Shown here in pieces: positions 25,127 to 34,315 of a stretch of DNA of 64,000 nucleotides (position 1 is its first letter; the number at the start of each line of letters is the position of its first letter). Under the pieces are notes generated by a model. That model had not been told where the DNA came from and searched no databases. It worked only from the letters and a program-made list of their open reading frames with translations. Source of the DNA: Kuenenia sp039794105 (lineage in GTDB: Bacteria > Planctomycetota > Brocadiia > Brocadiales > Brocadiaceae); NCBI RefSeq assembly GCF_039794105.1, contig NZ_JBDIWA010000002.1, forward strand, positions 186,001 through 250,000, in the 5' to 3' direction. Made by a program: the position numbers and the translations under genes.

Positions 25127-26137
25127 ATGAATAAAATAATTGAATGCGTGCCTAATTTTAGCGAAGGAAAAGATCCCCGGAAGGTAGCAAAAATTGCTGC
25201 TGCGGTTCAAAGGGTTAAGGGGGTAAAATTGCTGAACGTCGAATCTGATCCTGACTATAACCGCACGGTAATTACCTTTGCGGGAGAGCCGGAGGCGGTC
25301 AGGGATGCGGCTTTTTTCGCCATAGAAACGGCAGCGAACGTTATTGATATGACACTGCAAAAAGGGGAACATCCGCGTATTGGCGCAACAGATGTTTGCC
25401 CTTTTGTTCCCGTTGCAAATATTACCATGGCTGAATGCGTTAAAATCGCGCATTTATTAGGCAAGGATGTTGGAGAAAGGATTGACATTCCCGTGTATCT
25501 TTACGCGGAAGCGGCAAATGTACCTCAACGTTATTTGCTCCCGGACATACGGAAAGGCGAATATGAAGGCCTTTCAAAAAAATTGAGCGATGCGGAATGG
25601 CGGCCTGATTACGGCCCTTCAATATTTAACGACCGTGTGAAAAAAACAGGCGCCACGGTAATTGGCGCGCGGGAATTTTTAATCGCTTACAATGTGAATC
25701 TGGATACCGACGATATTTCCGTTGCCAATACTATTTCAGCGATAATCCGGTCTTCGGGGAGAATGAAATTGAATGAAAAAGGGGAAAAGGAGCGTGTTGC
25801 AGGTACGCTGAAATTCGTTCAGGCAATGGGCGTGGATTTAAAGGAATACAAAATCACTCAGGTATCCACCAACATCCTGAATTACAAAGTAACCCCGCCG
25901 CATGTTGTTTTTGAAGAGATAAAGAAACTTGCAAACGTTTATGGCGTAAATGCCAGTGGCAGCGAGGTTATTGGCCTTATACCAAAAGGCGCCCTCATTG
26001 CGGCAGGGCGTTTTTATTCTTCGGAAGAAAACGAACAAAACCTTGTCAACGTTGCAGTAGAAAAACTGGGATTAAGCCAGCTAAATAAATTTGCGCCGGA
26101 GAAAAAAGTTGTTGAATATATGCTTGGACTGAATTGA
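25127..26137 (+). CDS. ftcD: Glutamate formimidoyltransferase
   Basis: This 336-residue protein matches the formiminotransferase N- and C-subdomains. It begins with IIECVPNFSEGKDPRKV, a strongly conserved start, and continues with DPDYNRTVITFAGEPEAV, HPRIGATDVCPFVPVANITM and GAREFLIAYNVNLDT. It transfers the formimino group from formimino-glutamate to tetrahydrofolate in histidine breakdown, or formyl groups in folate metabolism. The fused cyclodeaminase domain of animal FTCD is absent, as in many bacteria. No other hut gene is near, so the role may be one-carbon metabolism. The ribosome site is aaggaaaag before the ATG. Confidence 0.93.
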   Translation: MNKIIECVPNFSEGKDPRKVAKIAAAVQRVKGVKLLNVESDPDYNRTVITFAGEPEAVRDAAFFAIETAANVIDMTLQKGEHPRIGATDVCPFVPVANITMAECVKIAHLLGKDVGERIDIPVYLYAEAANVPQRYLLPDIRKGEYEGLSKKLSDAEWRPDYGPSIFNDRVKKTGATVIGAREFLIAYNVNLDTDDISVANTISAIIRSSGRMKLNEKGEKERVAGTLKFVQAMGVDLKEYKITQVSTNILNYKVTPPHVVFEEIKKLANVYGVNASGSEVIGLIPKGALIAAGRFYSSEENEQNLVNVAVEKLGLSQLNKFAPEKKVVEYMLGLN

Positions 26138-26159
26138 TAATTGATACACTGATAGATGT

Positions 26160-26214
26160 CGCCTGCGCAAAAAGAGGGATGGGCAGGCGTCTTCCGGCAA
26201 AAAGCCGGAGATTA
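26160..26214. terminator. Probable bidirectional terminator between convergent genes
   Basis: Two hairpins lie between ftcD (+) and the glutaredoxin-like gene (-): cgcctg...caggcg around 26160-26190 and ccggcaaaaagccgg at about 26195-26209. T-runs are poor, so this is a structural guess. Confidence 0.45.
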
Positions 26215-26472
26215 TCAGACAAGATATGCGTCGATTTCTTCTTTATTGAAACCATACAATATCTTATCTTCATTAACAACGACAATGGGAAGTTTGTCGA
26301 GAGATTCTATGTCATCTGTGCCAACAATTCTTATTGCATCTTTCCTTGCGTCTTCATCCTTGTCTATATCGTAGGAAATGTAATCTGCATTTCTCTTGTT
26401 TAAGTATGCAAGTAATTGATTACATTTCGGGCAAAACGGGGTGCAAAATACTTTAAATTTATTTTTAACCAT
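26215..26472 (-). CDS. Glutaredoxin-like protein
   Basis: This 85-residue protein starts at the ATG ending at 26472 (MVKNKFKVF), the usual first strand; upstream codons add a non-homologous leader. The motif CTPFCPKCNQLLAYL gives an active site FCPKC preceded by an extra Cys. The cis-Pro loop is KLPIVVVNEDKILYGF. It is likely a thiol-disulfide oxidoreductase of the glutaredoxin/NrdH type using glutathione or thioredoxin reductase. The gene is alone on its strand. Confidence 0.85.
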   Translation of the reverse strand: MVKNKFKVFCTPFCPKCNQLLAYLNKRNADYISYDIDKDEDARKDAIRIVGTDDIESLDKLPIVVVNEDKILYGFNKEEIDAYLV

Positions 26473-26508
26473 GTCTTTCTCTCTTTCTTCGTAAAAGGAT
26501 ATTCTATA

Positions 26509-26617
26509 GTAGGGGCAAGGCATTTGCCTGCTTACAATATAACTCGTTCAACAGAGCGGAGTAGGCGCATGTACAGTATTTTATTCCTTATCTTCTATGC
26601 AGGCAAATGCTTCGCCC
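26509..26617. repeat. Family C core palindrome with longer centre, copy C5
   Basis: Arms gtaggggcaaggcatttgcctgc and gcaggcaaatgcttcgccc separated by a different ~65-bp centre. It lies just upstream of the glutaredoxin gene. The 26473-26782 gap has no other recognisable content. Confidence 0.6.
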
Positions 26618-26782
26618 AATAAAGGTCCGCGTTTCCATGCAGGATGCCATTACAAGTTAAAATTCAAGCATAAACAGGGTTATCCGTCAACGAAAAAACC
26701 CTATTCGCCTCAATTGTTTATCAACAAATTGTAATGCAAGGAAAGAGACAGGTAATGGCAAAGAAAAAGGATAAGAACATAT

Positions 26783-28075
26783 ATGCTGAAGTTTAAAAAC
26801 AGGCAGGAATTGGGCTGGTGTTTTTACGATTGGGCGAATTCGGCATTCGCCACAACCGTCATGGCAGGATTCTTCCCGGTGTTTTTCAAAAATTACTTGT
26901 GTCAGGACATGGAAGTGACAAAAAGTACTGCGATTTTGGGAATGGCAAATTCTTTGTCGGGGTTTTTAGTGGCGGCGATTGCCCCAATAATTGGTGCGAT
27001 TGCGGATAGCGGGTCGTATAAAAAAAGATTCCTGATTTTTTTTGCGTATCTTGGCGTCCTGTCAACAACAGCACTTTTTATGGTGCAGAGGGGTAATTGG
27101 CTGTTTGCGGCGGTTGCCTACACAATTGGCACGGTTGGATTTTCAGGCAGTGTTATCTTTTATGATTCCATCCTTCCTTTAATAACAAATAAAAAAAGGA
27201 TTGATTATGTATCTGCGCTGGGTTATGCAATGGGTTATCTTGGCGGAGGGATACTCTTTGCATTCAATATTTGGATGATATTACAACCGGCATTTTTTGG
27301 ACTAAAAGATGCGAACCACGCAATACGGGTTTCCTTTTTAACCGTTGCCGCCTGGTGGGGAATATTTACATTACCCATTATTTTTTTTGTAAAGGAACCA
27401 GGGAAAGAAACCCGCATTTCGTTGAAATTTGCTTTCCGAAGCGGATTGAAAAGATTAGCTCATACCTTACATAAGATACAACACATGAAAACGATAATTC
27501 TTTTTTTAACCGCCTATTGGCTTTATATTGATGGCGTGGATACTATAGTAAGAATGGGGGTTGATTATGGATTGTCAATAGGTTTCGAATACAGGGACTT
27601 GCTGCTGGCATTGCTTATCACCCAATTCGTGAGTTTTCCCTGCGCTATAGCATTTGGAAAACTGGGAGAAAGAATAGGGGCGAAACATGCGATTTTTATT
27701 GCTATCGGAGTCTATATCTTTGCCGTAATGTGGGCAATGAGGATGAAGGCAACATATGAGTTTTATGGGCTTGCTATCATAATAGGGCTTATTCAGGGCG
27801 GTATTCAGGCAATGAGCCGGTCTTTTTATTCACGCCTTATTCCCCATGATCAATTGGCGGAGTTTTACGGATTTTACAATATGGTGGGCAAGTTTGCCGT
27901 TATTCTAGGCCCTGTTTTAATCGGCATTACGGGGATATTTTTTGAGAGTTCGCGAATAGGCATTGCGTCAATCGTGATTCTCTTTATAGCCGGAGGGGTA
28001 CTGCTTTTTTTTGTGGATGAAAAGAAAGGCGCTGAGCAAACAAAATATCTTTCTTTACATAAAAACGGACAGTAG
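26783..28075 (+). CDS. MFS transporter, UMF1/Atg22-like family
   Basis: This 430-residue protein has about 12 hydrophobic helices. The N-terminus ELGWCFYDWANSAFATTV is the signature of the UMF1 (Atg22-like) family. Further support comes from the A-loop GAIADSGSYKKRFLIFF, the long third helix region SVIFYDSILPLI, and AFGKLGERIGAKHAI after helix 8. Later it has GGIQAMSRSFYSRLIPHDQ, a conserved UMF1 segment. The substrate is unknown in bacteria; yeast Atg22 exports amino acids. The start ATG follows a weak ribosome site. The gene ends directly against a heptad repeat tract. Confidence 0.87.
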   Translation: MLKFKNRQELGWCFYDWANSAFATTVMAGFFPVFFKNYLCQDMEVTKSTAILGMANSLSGFLVAAIAPIIGAIADSGSYKKRFLIFFAYLGVLSTTALFMVQRGNWLFAAVAYTIGTVGFSGSVIFYDSILPLITNKKRIDYVSALGYAMGYLGGGILFAFNIWMILQPAFFGLKDANHAIRVSFLTVAAWWGIFTLPIIFFVKEPGKETRISLKFAFRSGLKRLAHTLHKIQHMKTIILFLTAYWLYIDGVDTIVRMGVDYGLSIGFEYRDLLLALLITQFVSFPCAIAFGKLGERIGAKHAIFIAIGVYIFAVMWAMRMKATYEFYGLAIIIGLIQGGIQAMSRSFYSRLIPHDQLAEFYGFYNMVGKFAVILGPVLIGITGIFFESSRIGIASIVILFIAGGVLLFFVDEKKGAEQTKYLSLHKNGQ

Positions 28076-28196
28076 GCAGTAGGCAGTAAGTAGTAGGTAG
28101 TAGGTAGTAGGTAGTAGGTAGTCGGCAGTCGGCAGTCGGCAATCGACAATCGACAAATTGTGGATTGTGGATTGTGGACTGAGGATTGAGCACGAG
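28076..28196. repeat. Long drifting heptad tandem repeat
   Basis: Units of 7 bp change step by step: ggcagta, agtagta, ggtagta (several), ggtagtc, ggcagtc (several), ggcaatc, gacaatc, then tgtggat (several), tgtggac, tgaggat. It resembles heptameric STRR repeats described in cyanobacteria. There is no palindromic repeat/spacer structure, so it is not CRISPR. Confidence 0.8.
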
Positions 28197-28313
28197 GGGA
28201 TGGGGTCATATCTTGATATGTGATTAAACCCATTTTTGAAATCAAGGATCAAGATGTTACCCCCTTTTGCTCCTTTATCAACAATATAATAAAATCAATG
28301 CGGAGGTTATATA

Positions 28314-28709
28314 ATGGACATTTATCAAATAAAAACAGAAGTAGATTACAAAAAAGCACTTTCCGAAATTGAAAATCTCTGGGGCTCAAAGGAAAATACA
28401 AAAGAAGGAGATAAACTAGATATTCTTTTAGTTTTGGTGGAAGCATACGAAGAAAAACACTATCCAGTTGATCCACCTGATCCGGTAGAAGCATTAAGAT
28501 TTAGAGTGGAACAAATGGATTTATCCAGAAAGGATTTAGAACCATTTATAGGAAAACGTGGTCGAGTGTCAGAAATTTTTAATCATCAAAGAAATCTTAC
28601 TTTAAATATGATTAAAAAGCTTCATTTTAATCTTCATATTCCTTTAGAAAGCTTAATCGGGAATGCACCCGTGGCGGACTTAGAAGCACAAAACTGTCAA
28701 CCTGTATAA
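28314..28709 (+). CDS. HigA-like antitoxin / HTH regulator without a visible toxin
   Basis: This 131-residue protein is of the COG5499 type. The N-terminal half is helical and acidic (YKKALSEIENLWGSKENTKEG). Then come DILLVLVEAYEEKHYPVDPPDPVEAL and an HTH of the XRE type with RKDLEPFIGKRGRVSEIFN followed by RNLTLNMIKKL. The Pro-rich YPVDPPDPVEA is very characteristic of HigA antitoxins. A HigB toxin normally precedes HigA; the 240 bp upstream are mostly heptad repeat and no toxin frame is seen, so this looks orphaned. The ribosome site is gcggaggtt, 7 bases before the ATG. Confidence 0.85.
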   Translation: MDIYQIKTEVDYKKALSEIENLWGSKENTKEGDKLDILLVLVEAYEEKHYPVDPPDPVEALRFRVEQMDLSRKDLEPFIGKRGRVSEIFNHQRNLTLNMIKKLHFNLHIPLESLIGNAPVADLEAQNCQPV

Positions 28710-28734
28710 ATGCCAGATAGAAGCACTGCACTTG

Positions 28735-28786
28735 ATTTAACCGCGTCACCCGCCATTGCGCCAAACGCCTGTTGGCGGTTCGTTGT
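28735..28786 (-). repeat. attC-like palindromic site after the DUF262 gene
   Basis: On the minus strand, shortly after the stop of the DUF262 gene: aaccgccaacaggcgtttgg cgcaatggcggg, with CGCCAA/TTGGCG and CCGCC/GGCGG complementarity. Its position 3' of the gene and general look fit an integron attC or related palindrome, but the boxes do not match the consensus well. Treat as tentative. Confidence 0.35.
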
Positions 28787-28799
28787 TCTTTTTCTGTCG

Positions 28800-30587
28800 T
28801 CATAGTCCGAAGTAATAATCTCTCATTTTGTTTGCCATAAGTTTCCTTCTCAAAGCCAGAAAGTCTTGATAGTCGTCTATGGTCATTTCCATCAACTCTG
28901 TCGGAACACAATTCAATTTTAAATTGTCCAAAAGTTCCTGCTCTGTCGAAATTCCACTTACTTGTCTGTTGTTCTCAGTCATTTGCGTTTTGAGTAAGTC
29001 GAAATAGTCTTTAGGAGGCTTGTTGCCCACCTTAATGTTTATTTCTGACTGCATATACACATAGTTTGCAATCTGATTGTATTTGCTTCGGTCAAGCCCG
29101 TTCTTCTTCAAATAGCCTTTTGGAAACAAATGGTGTATGTCACCACGAAGCGAAATCAAGTCGCTAACTAAAACGTCTTTTGATAAAAATCCTTTGTCAT
29201 TAGCTTTTACTTGTGAGGCAAGAAATACGTGGAAATATGGACTACTTGCAACAGAAGTGTCCAAACTTTGTGGCAAAGAAGCGTTCCAAAATGCTTCTGA
29301 AAGTTCGGCTTCTTCTCGCTCGTTCAAAATCTCGTTAAATGGTTTGTGTGAAATCTGCTTAATGTCGAAGTCAAACGCACTTTCTGGTGAACCTGAATAC
29401 CGACCTGTCAGAATTGAATAAACCAACCAACGTCTTGCATAACTCTCAATGTCAATGGAACTTACTCCAAGGTCTTTCAGTTTAAGGTAAACTATGTAAG
29501 CAAAATTTATAGCGTTTTGTGAACGGATTAGTTTAGGTGAAATAAAGCCGGCTGATTTTACAATCATTAAAAACCTTTTGAAATTGGTTTCATTGATAAA
29601 GTTGGTTACTCCGTTTTTAAGTGTCGCAAATGATTGTTGAGCTATTTCTGCTTCGTATGTTCTTGTTTCAAAATTTCTTCCTGATAACAAACTAACCAAG
29701 TCGGAAAGTCTGCCCCTGTTGAATTGTGAAGTAAAAGTAACACGAATTAAGTCATTATAGTCGGGGTCGTAAAGGTCTTCATTTTCAGTTTTGAGCCATT
29801 GCATTTTTTGAAAGAAGTCTGTTTTTGCAAACTCCTTGTCATTATCTACTATGTGTTTGTAAAAGTCAGGAGCAATGGCAAGGTGGCAGAAATAGTCAAT
29901 CGTTTTTCTTAGTTCATTTCCACCATTTTCGGTGTCTGCTGCAATCTTACTCATTGCAAAGTCTGCTTGACTTAAAACAACTCCTTTTGAGTTGATGCGG
30001 ATAAAAATTTCCGTAACGGTTTCAATGTCTAAGTCAGGCGAAAGTTCGATTAAACCAATTTGCTTTTTCGGTATGTTAATAAGGTTTGAGAAAGCGTTAC
30101 GAACGTGCTTTTTGTCAACATCAGTATTTAGTTCAAAATAATTGTCAGCAATCTCAAATAGGTCTCCGTTTATTGCTTCTGAAATATCGTGTAGCCAGGT
30201 TTTGTCTTTAAGAATGGCTGGATTTTGAACTTCAAACCGTTCTTCAATTGGATTGAACGCTATTTTGATTTTTACTTGTTGATATGTCTTGTTGATTATA
30301 TATTGTCCAAGAATTGCAGCTGTTAATGCTGTTACTCGTTGTTGTCCATCAATTAAAACCTTTTTTCCTTCACTTAAACTTCCGTCTTTCAGCCTTACGT
30401 TAGGGTTTCTCCAAGCGATAACATAGCCAACAGGATAACCTTGATATAAACTGTCCATTAAGTCGCGGACTTTTGAACTGTCCCAAACAAATGGTCTTTG
30501 AATTTCTGGAATTGCAATTTCTCCTGAATTTACCCAAGCTAAAATTGTCTCGATTAAGTGTTGGTTAACTGAATATTTCTGCATCAA
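28800..30587 (-). CDS. GmrSD-like DUF262/HNH protein (probable type IV restriction or defence endonuclease)
   Basis: This 595-residue protein has a DUF262 (GmrS) domain in the first 250 residues: AIPEIQRPFVWDSSKVRDLM, the nucleotide-pocket motif LIDGQQRVTAL, and later FIRINSKGVVLSQADF. The C-terminal part has the GmrD/DUF1524 HNH-like motif DIHHLFPKGYL followed by NQIANYVYMQSEIN. Proteins of this layout cleave modified phage DNA (GmrSD) or act in other defence roles. Base composition and codon use look different from the core genes nearby, and palindromic attC-like sites flank it, so recent horizontal gain is likely. The ATG at 30587 gives the usual N-terminus; one extra Met precedes QKYSVNQH. 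Confidence 0.87.
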   Translation of the reverse strand: MMQKYSVNQHLIETILAWVNSGEIAIPEIQRPFVWDSSKVRDLMDSLYQGYPVGYVIAWRNPNVRLKDGSLSEGKKVLIDGQQRVTALTAAILGQYIINKTYQQVKIKIAFNPIEERFEVQNPAILKDKTWLHDISEAINGDLFEIADNYFELNTDVDKKHVRNAFSNLINIPKKQIGLIELSPDLDIETVTEIFIRINSKGVVLSQADFAMSKIAADTENGGNELRKTIDYFCHLAIAPDFYKHIVDNDKEFAKTDFFQKMQWLKTENEDLYDPDYNDLIRVTFTSQFNRGRLSDLVSLLSGRNFETRTYEAEIAQQSFATLKNGVTNFINETNFKRFLMIVKSAGFISPKLIRSQNAINFAYIVYLKLKDLGVSSIDIESYARRWLVYSILTGRYSGSPESAFDFDIKQISHKPFNEILNEREEAELSEAFWNASLPQSLDTSVASSPYFHVFLASQVKANDKGFLSKDVLVSDLISLRGDIHHLFPKGYLKKNGLDRSKYNQIANYVYMQSEINIKVGNKPPKDYFDLLKTQMTENNRQVSGISTEQELLDNLKLNCVPTELMEMTIDDYQDFLALRRKLMANKMRDYYFGL

Positions 30588-30896
30588 GTCTTTCCTTTTT
30601 TGTCTGTTCGTTTATGGTTTCGGTGTCGTCTCTTACAATGACCGCCAACGTTTTGCGTGTTGCCGAAGTTGGCGATTTTCAGCACTAAAGTTCATTCGAA
30701 GCACTACTGTTTGTTGACCCACAACTGTAATATGAAGCACGGAACCGCTAATTTTGGCAACACGCTGTTATAGGCTGGCGTTCTTGTCTGTCGTGGCTTA
30801 CTACCATTTTTATGTCTTCTGTTACTGTTATTTGTCGAGTGCTTTTTTGTCTGGCTTGTGTAGGGTGTTTTATTTTTTTGAAGCATTGGAAAATTT
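30588..30896. other. 309-bp intergenic with a large imperfect inverted repeat (attC-like)
   Basis: From 30643 to 30780 the ends pair: cgccaacgttttgcgtgttg cc on the left against ggcaacacgctgttataggc tggcg on the right. They include a perfect 10-bp inner stem gcgtgttgcc/ggcaacacgc. The overall 138-bp structure, with inner and outer stems separated by bulges, is like an attC site or a related cassette recombination site. I see no gene here. Confidence 0.5.
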
Positions 30897-32846
30897 TTAA
30901 AAACAATTATTGTTTGCTTGGCTTAAAGAGTTTCTGATATTTCTTCCTTCGTCATTTCTGTTTGTTCGGTATTCAAGACTTAAACTAAAATTATTGATTA
31001 CGGTTTTTTGTTGCTTTCCATCAAGCACAAATTCATATTCCACTTTTTTATCATCAGGGTAAAACAAAACCCGTTTTACATCAACCGAAGTTTTAGAAAG
31101 TTTGAAAACCTTTAAGTCATTTTTGTATGTATCGGAATCTACATCACCGCTATTTAGTTTAATCAAACTTGGATTAACGGCCATTTCAAAGGTCTTGGTA
31201 ATTTCCAATTCGTTGCTTACTGCTTCCGTAAAGGTTTCAAGATAGCTGCGTCGCAAACTGAAAACACATAGCGTTTCCAATCTTTTAAGGTTATCCCAAT
31301 CGGTGTTTTTCAGTGCAAAATAATCTTAAATGTGATTCAGGTCTTTTCGCTTACCGTCATTCTTTAAACCCTTCAGGCGAACGCCCCGACCAAAAATCTG
31401 AATGATTTTATTGCCTTTGGTTTTGCCCAAATTAATCAAACCAATTACCGAAACACGGAAGCAGTTCCAACCTTCGGCAAACTTTCTACTACCAATCAAT
31501 ACATTGATGGGGGATTGTGGTTTGTCTATGTTTTCAAAGAGGTATTTTTCAATGTTGCTGATTACAACCGAAGCGCTGGTAACTTTTTCTACATTTTCTC
31601 CTTTGTAATCGTTGATGAAGTTTAAGCCATTCCCAACATTGATGATACCCCAATAATCGCCTGTGCCATAAGAAAGCAAAATTTCATCTTCTGCATTGGG
31701 GTTTCGAGTTAGCGTTAGTTTACCATTGTAATCGCTGTTGGATACATTTTTGATTTTCGCCCTTTCTGCTTTCGTAAGCTTGGCGAGATAGTCCGCAATT
31801 TTTGAAATGTCTGAAAGCTCATCAGCACCTTTTTTGCCTTCATCTTTCTTGTCATTTACGGTATTACCCTTGAACGCAATCAGTGGTTTGTCAGGAAAGG
31901 CTGTGGCGGAGAATAGGTCTTTGATGCCGGAGTAATCGAGCTTGTTAAATACGTCTAATTTTTCTTCAATTACTTTCAGGTTCAAAGCAAGGTTATCATC
32001 CAAACTGCCGTTCAACAACACATCTGCATTTACTTTCTCGAAGTAAAAATCGTTACCATAACCATCCCGATAAAACAGGTTGTAGTTGTAATCGTAAATA
32101 ATGGATTTACTGTATTCATTTTCTAATTTGCTATCAAGGTTGTGGATAGTAGCCGAATACTCAAAAAGAAAACTGTGTTTGATATTTAGCCTTCTTCTCA
32201 GTTTTAAAAACTCTCCTTCATCATCTTTTTGGCTTGTTCCTAAACCGATGTGAGCTTCATCCACCAATATCAAACGCTGATATTTTTTGTTGTCGGGAAA
32301 GTCAAAAAAGCCGCCCGCTTTGTTCAGCAAGGTACTTGTGGTGTCAATGGTAAATCTGATTTTGTTTCGATGGATTTTATTCAGGTATTCCACCAATGGC
32401 GTTACTTCCCGTTCGTGTTGATGTATCAGGTTTACTCCGGGTGTGGTGATGATAAGTTCCAGGTCTTTGAAACCTTTGTTGTGTTCTATAAACTGAAAAA
32501 CATTGATGTGCATTATCATTGTCTTACCGCTTCCTGTTGCCATCCAGTAAGCCAATGCACTTTTTGCAAAGTCTTCAAATTCCTTGCTGTAACGTTGCCT
32601 GAAAAAAACTTCGGTAAAGTAAATCGCCAATATCTGATAGTAACGAAGGGTTACTTTTTGTTGCTTGTGGGTTTCCAGATAAGTGTTGTAAGCTTTCAGA
32701 TACTTCTTTACGGCGTCCAATATTTTTTCATCCAAACCAATAGAAGCATCATAAGCTTCAATTTTTTCCTGTGTGAACTTGTCGAATAAATCAATCGTCT
32801 CCTTCAGGAAGTGCCTGCGTATATGTTGATATAATTTTAATTCCAT
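30897..32846 (-). pseudogene. Type III restriction enzyme Res-like helicase, broken by an in-frame stop and 3' truncated
   Basis: Residues 1-506 (32846-31329) are a type III Res subunit: LRYYQILAIYFTEVFF, Walker A AYWMATGSGKTM, the DEAH box in LILVDEAHIGLG, motif III FEYSATIH, and late helicase motif QIFGRGVRLKG. A single TAA at 31326-31328 interrupts the frame after KDLNHI. The same frame then continues DYFALKNTDWDNLKRLE and runs to 30897, ending well short of the usual 900-1000 residues and without the PD-ExK nuclease end. No methylase (Mod) gene is present. It is therefore a dead or helicase-only relic, although the 506-residue product could still be made. Confidence 0.82.
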
Positions 32847-32855
32847 AATTTTGAC

Positions 32856-33647
32856 TTAACTGCTTTTATACTGTATTTCCAATGCCTTTGGAAGCATTAG
32901 CAGAAAAGGCAATGCTTTTTCATACTTTAAATCTTCATAGAACAATCCTGTGCGGGCTAAATTATTGTAGTAGGCTTGCAGGTTGTGATAATAGTAATAC
33001 TCGCTTGCTATATACCACGCATTTTGACCTAAATGGCTACTTAAAAACCATTTTTCCAGCAGCCTGGCAGCTCTGCCATTACCATCATTGAATGGATGAA
33101 TTTTTACAAATACTAAATGAATGTAAGATGCATAATAGAAAATCTCTTCGGGGCCGGGCGAACCGGCAAGCAATGTTTCCAGTTCATCCCAAAAGCGTTC
33201 AAATTCCTTTTTTACAATGGATGCAGGCGCAGCTTCGTATTGTATGCGTTGAGACTGCTGCTCCATAATCAGCATGTTACCTGTCCTTATCACGCCTCGT
33301 TGTGCCTCCGGCAATAACTGACGGGTAGCTATGCTGTGGGCTTTATAAAAATTGGATAGGCTAAGCCTGTTGTCCCTTGCAAATTCATAGGCTGCGTACA
33401 AATCATTGGGCTTTTCGGTCAGGTTGGGCAGATATTCAATGTTGAGCACTTTGTGTTTTACATAGCTGTCAACCTCTAAGGTTTCGCCTTCTATACGGGA
33501 TGAAGACATTACCGATACTGCAGTGGCAAATTTAAAGTTATCCGCAGTCCATTCTTTTTGTTTAATTGAAGAAAAGGCATCATTCAGGTCTATATCCAGC
33601 ATGGATACATACGGTGACAGTAAATCGTTTTTAAGCAACTTTTCCAT
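32856..33647 (-). CDS. Fic-domain protein (AMP transferase)
   Basis: This 263-residue protein has the Fic motif HPFNDGNGRAARLLEKW (about residues 178-194), fully matching HPFx(D/E)GNGRxxR. It has an N-terminal inhibitory helix SSSRIEGE (about residues 49-56), marking a class II Fic protein held inactive until its target is met. The flap strand precedes the motif in YASYIHLVFVKI. Such enzymes transfer AMP to Tyr/Thr of proteins; the target is unknown. The stop lies 9 bases from the start of the restriction helicase gene, so the genes probably share a transcript. A short gene relic ends 5 bases upstream of its ATG. Confidence 0.9.
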   Translation of the reverse strand: MEKLLKNDLLSPYVSMLDIDLNDAFSSIKQKEWTADNFKFATAVSVMSSSRIEGETLEVDSYVKHKVLNIEYLPNLTEKPNDLYAAYEFARDNRLSLSNFYKAHSIATRQLLPEAQRGVIRTGNMLIMEQQSQRIQYEAAPASIVKKEFERFWDELETLLAGSPGPEEIFYYASYIHLVFVKIHPFNDGNGRAARLLEKWFLSSHLGQNAWYIASEYYYYHNLQAYYNNLARTGLFYEDLKYEKALPFLLMLPKALEIQYKSS

Positions 33648-33652
33648 ACTGT

Positions 33653-33790
33653 TTACTGATTAAAAATGTCTGCGTGAATAATATTTACCTGCAACAATCT
33701 TTTGCCTACTTGCAGTTGTTTGTCTTTGAGCATTGCCTGAATATTGAAATCATAATTGACTTCTATTTTCACGGCATGAATAGGGTGCAT
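33653..33790 (-). pseudogene. 3' remnant of an unknown gene cut by family A element A3
   Basis: The open frame reads PIHAVKIEVNYDFNIQAML then KDKQLQVGKRLLQVN and ends HADIFNQ at TAA 33653-33655, 5 bases before the Fic start. The 5' limit coincides with the terminal repeat of A3 (the only ATG is inside the repeat). The composition is protein-like, but I do not recognise the family. It was probably co-transcribed with the Fic gene before the element arrived. Confidence 0.55.
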
Positions 33791-34004
33791 TCCCGATTTT
33801 TTGTAAATATAGTCAAAAAAATAAGGTTTTCGGAAGATGAATAATAAAATTTATTGCAAGGGTGGTACAGGCATTCCTGCCTGTATTCCGCACAGGCAAA
33901 ATGCCTGTGCCACCCGTATAGACAGGCAGCTTGTGTATTAAATATCACAAGCAGGATGCTTGTGTTACATTGTGCAGATAGTTACAAAAATCGGGATTGC
34001 ACCC
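33783..34004. repeat. Family A inverted-repeat element, copy A3
   Basis: Left end gggtgcattcccgatttttt plus gta, right end tacaaaaatcgggattgcac plus cc, its reverse complement. The interior holds a different palindrome (gtggtacaggcattcctgcc ... caggcaaaatgcctgtgcca). No target duplication is visible, consistent with deletion of one flank. Confidence 0.7.
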
Positions 34005-34315
34005 GTTTCCTTTTGCTATAGTAACTCTCGATATCAAGGCTCGTGGTTAAACTATATCTTTGCAATTATAAAGTCAAGAAAATCATGGGATATAGTTAAA
34101 CTTGCATTGTACAGATGCTTCAAATTTGGCTGTATATAATGGCTACTTTGTGTGAAGATTTTTGGAAGCTTTCAATTGTTACCTTCATTTGAAATCTTAA
34201 AACACCAGCAACTCTAATAGTTCCAAACATGGCAGTCCGTGCCACCCTTATAAAACTCATATTTTGTGAGCTTTTTGAGTATACCTTACAAATGGCGAGC
34301 CGGTTGAGTGCATTG
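34005..34315. other. 311-bp gene-free stretch after the cytochrome operon
   Basis: This is sequence with no recognised gene or strong terminator. A minus-strand frame at 34120-34362 overlaps the hydrolase end in another phase and is not a credible gene. Confidence 0.4.

Noticed and set aside
28076..28196. Possible CRISPR array
   Set aside because: Units are 7 bp with gradual drift and no spacers; no cas genes nearby.
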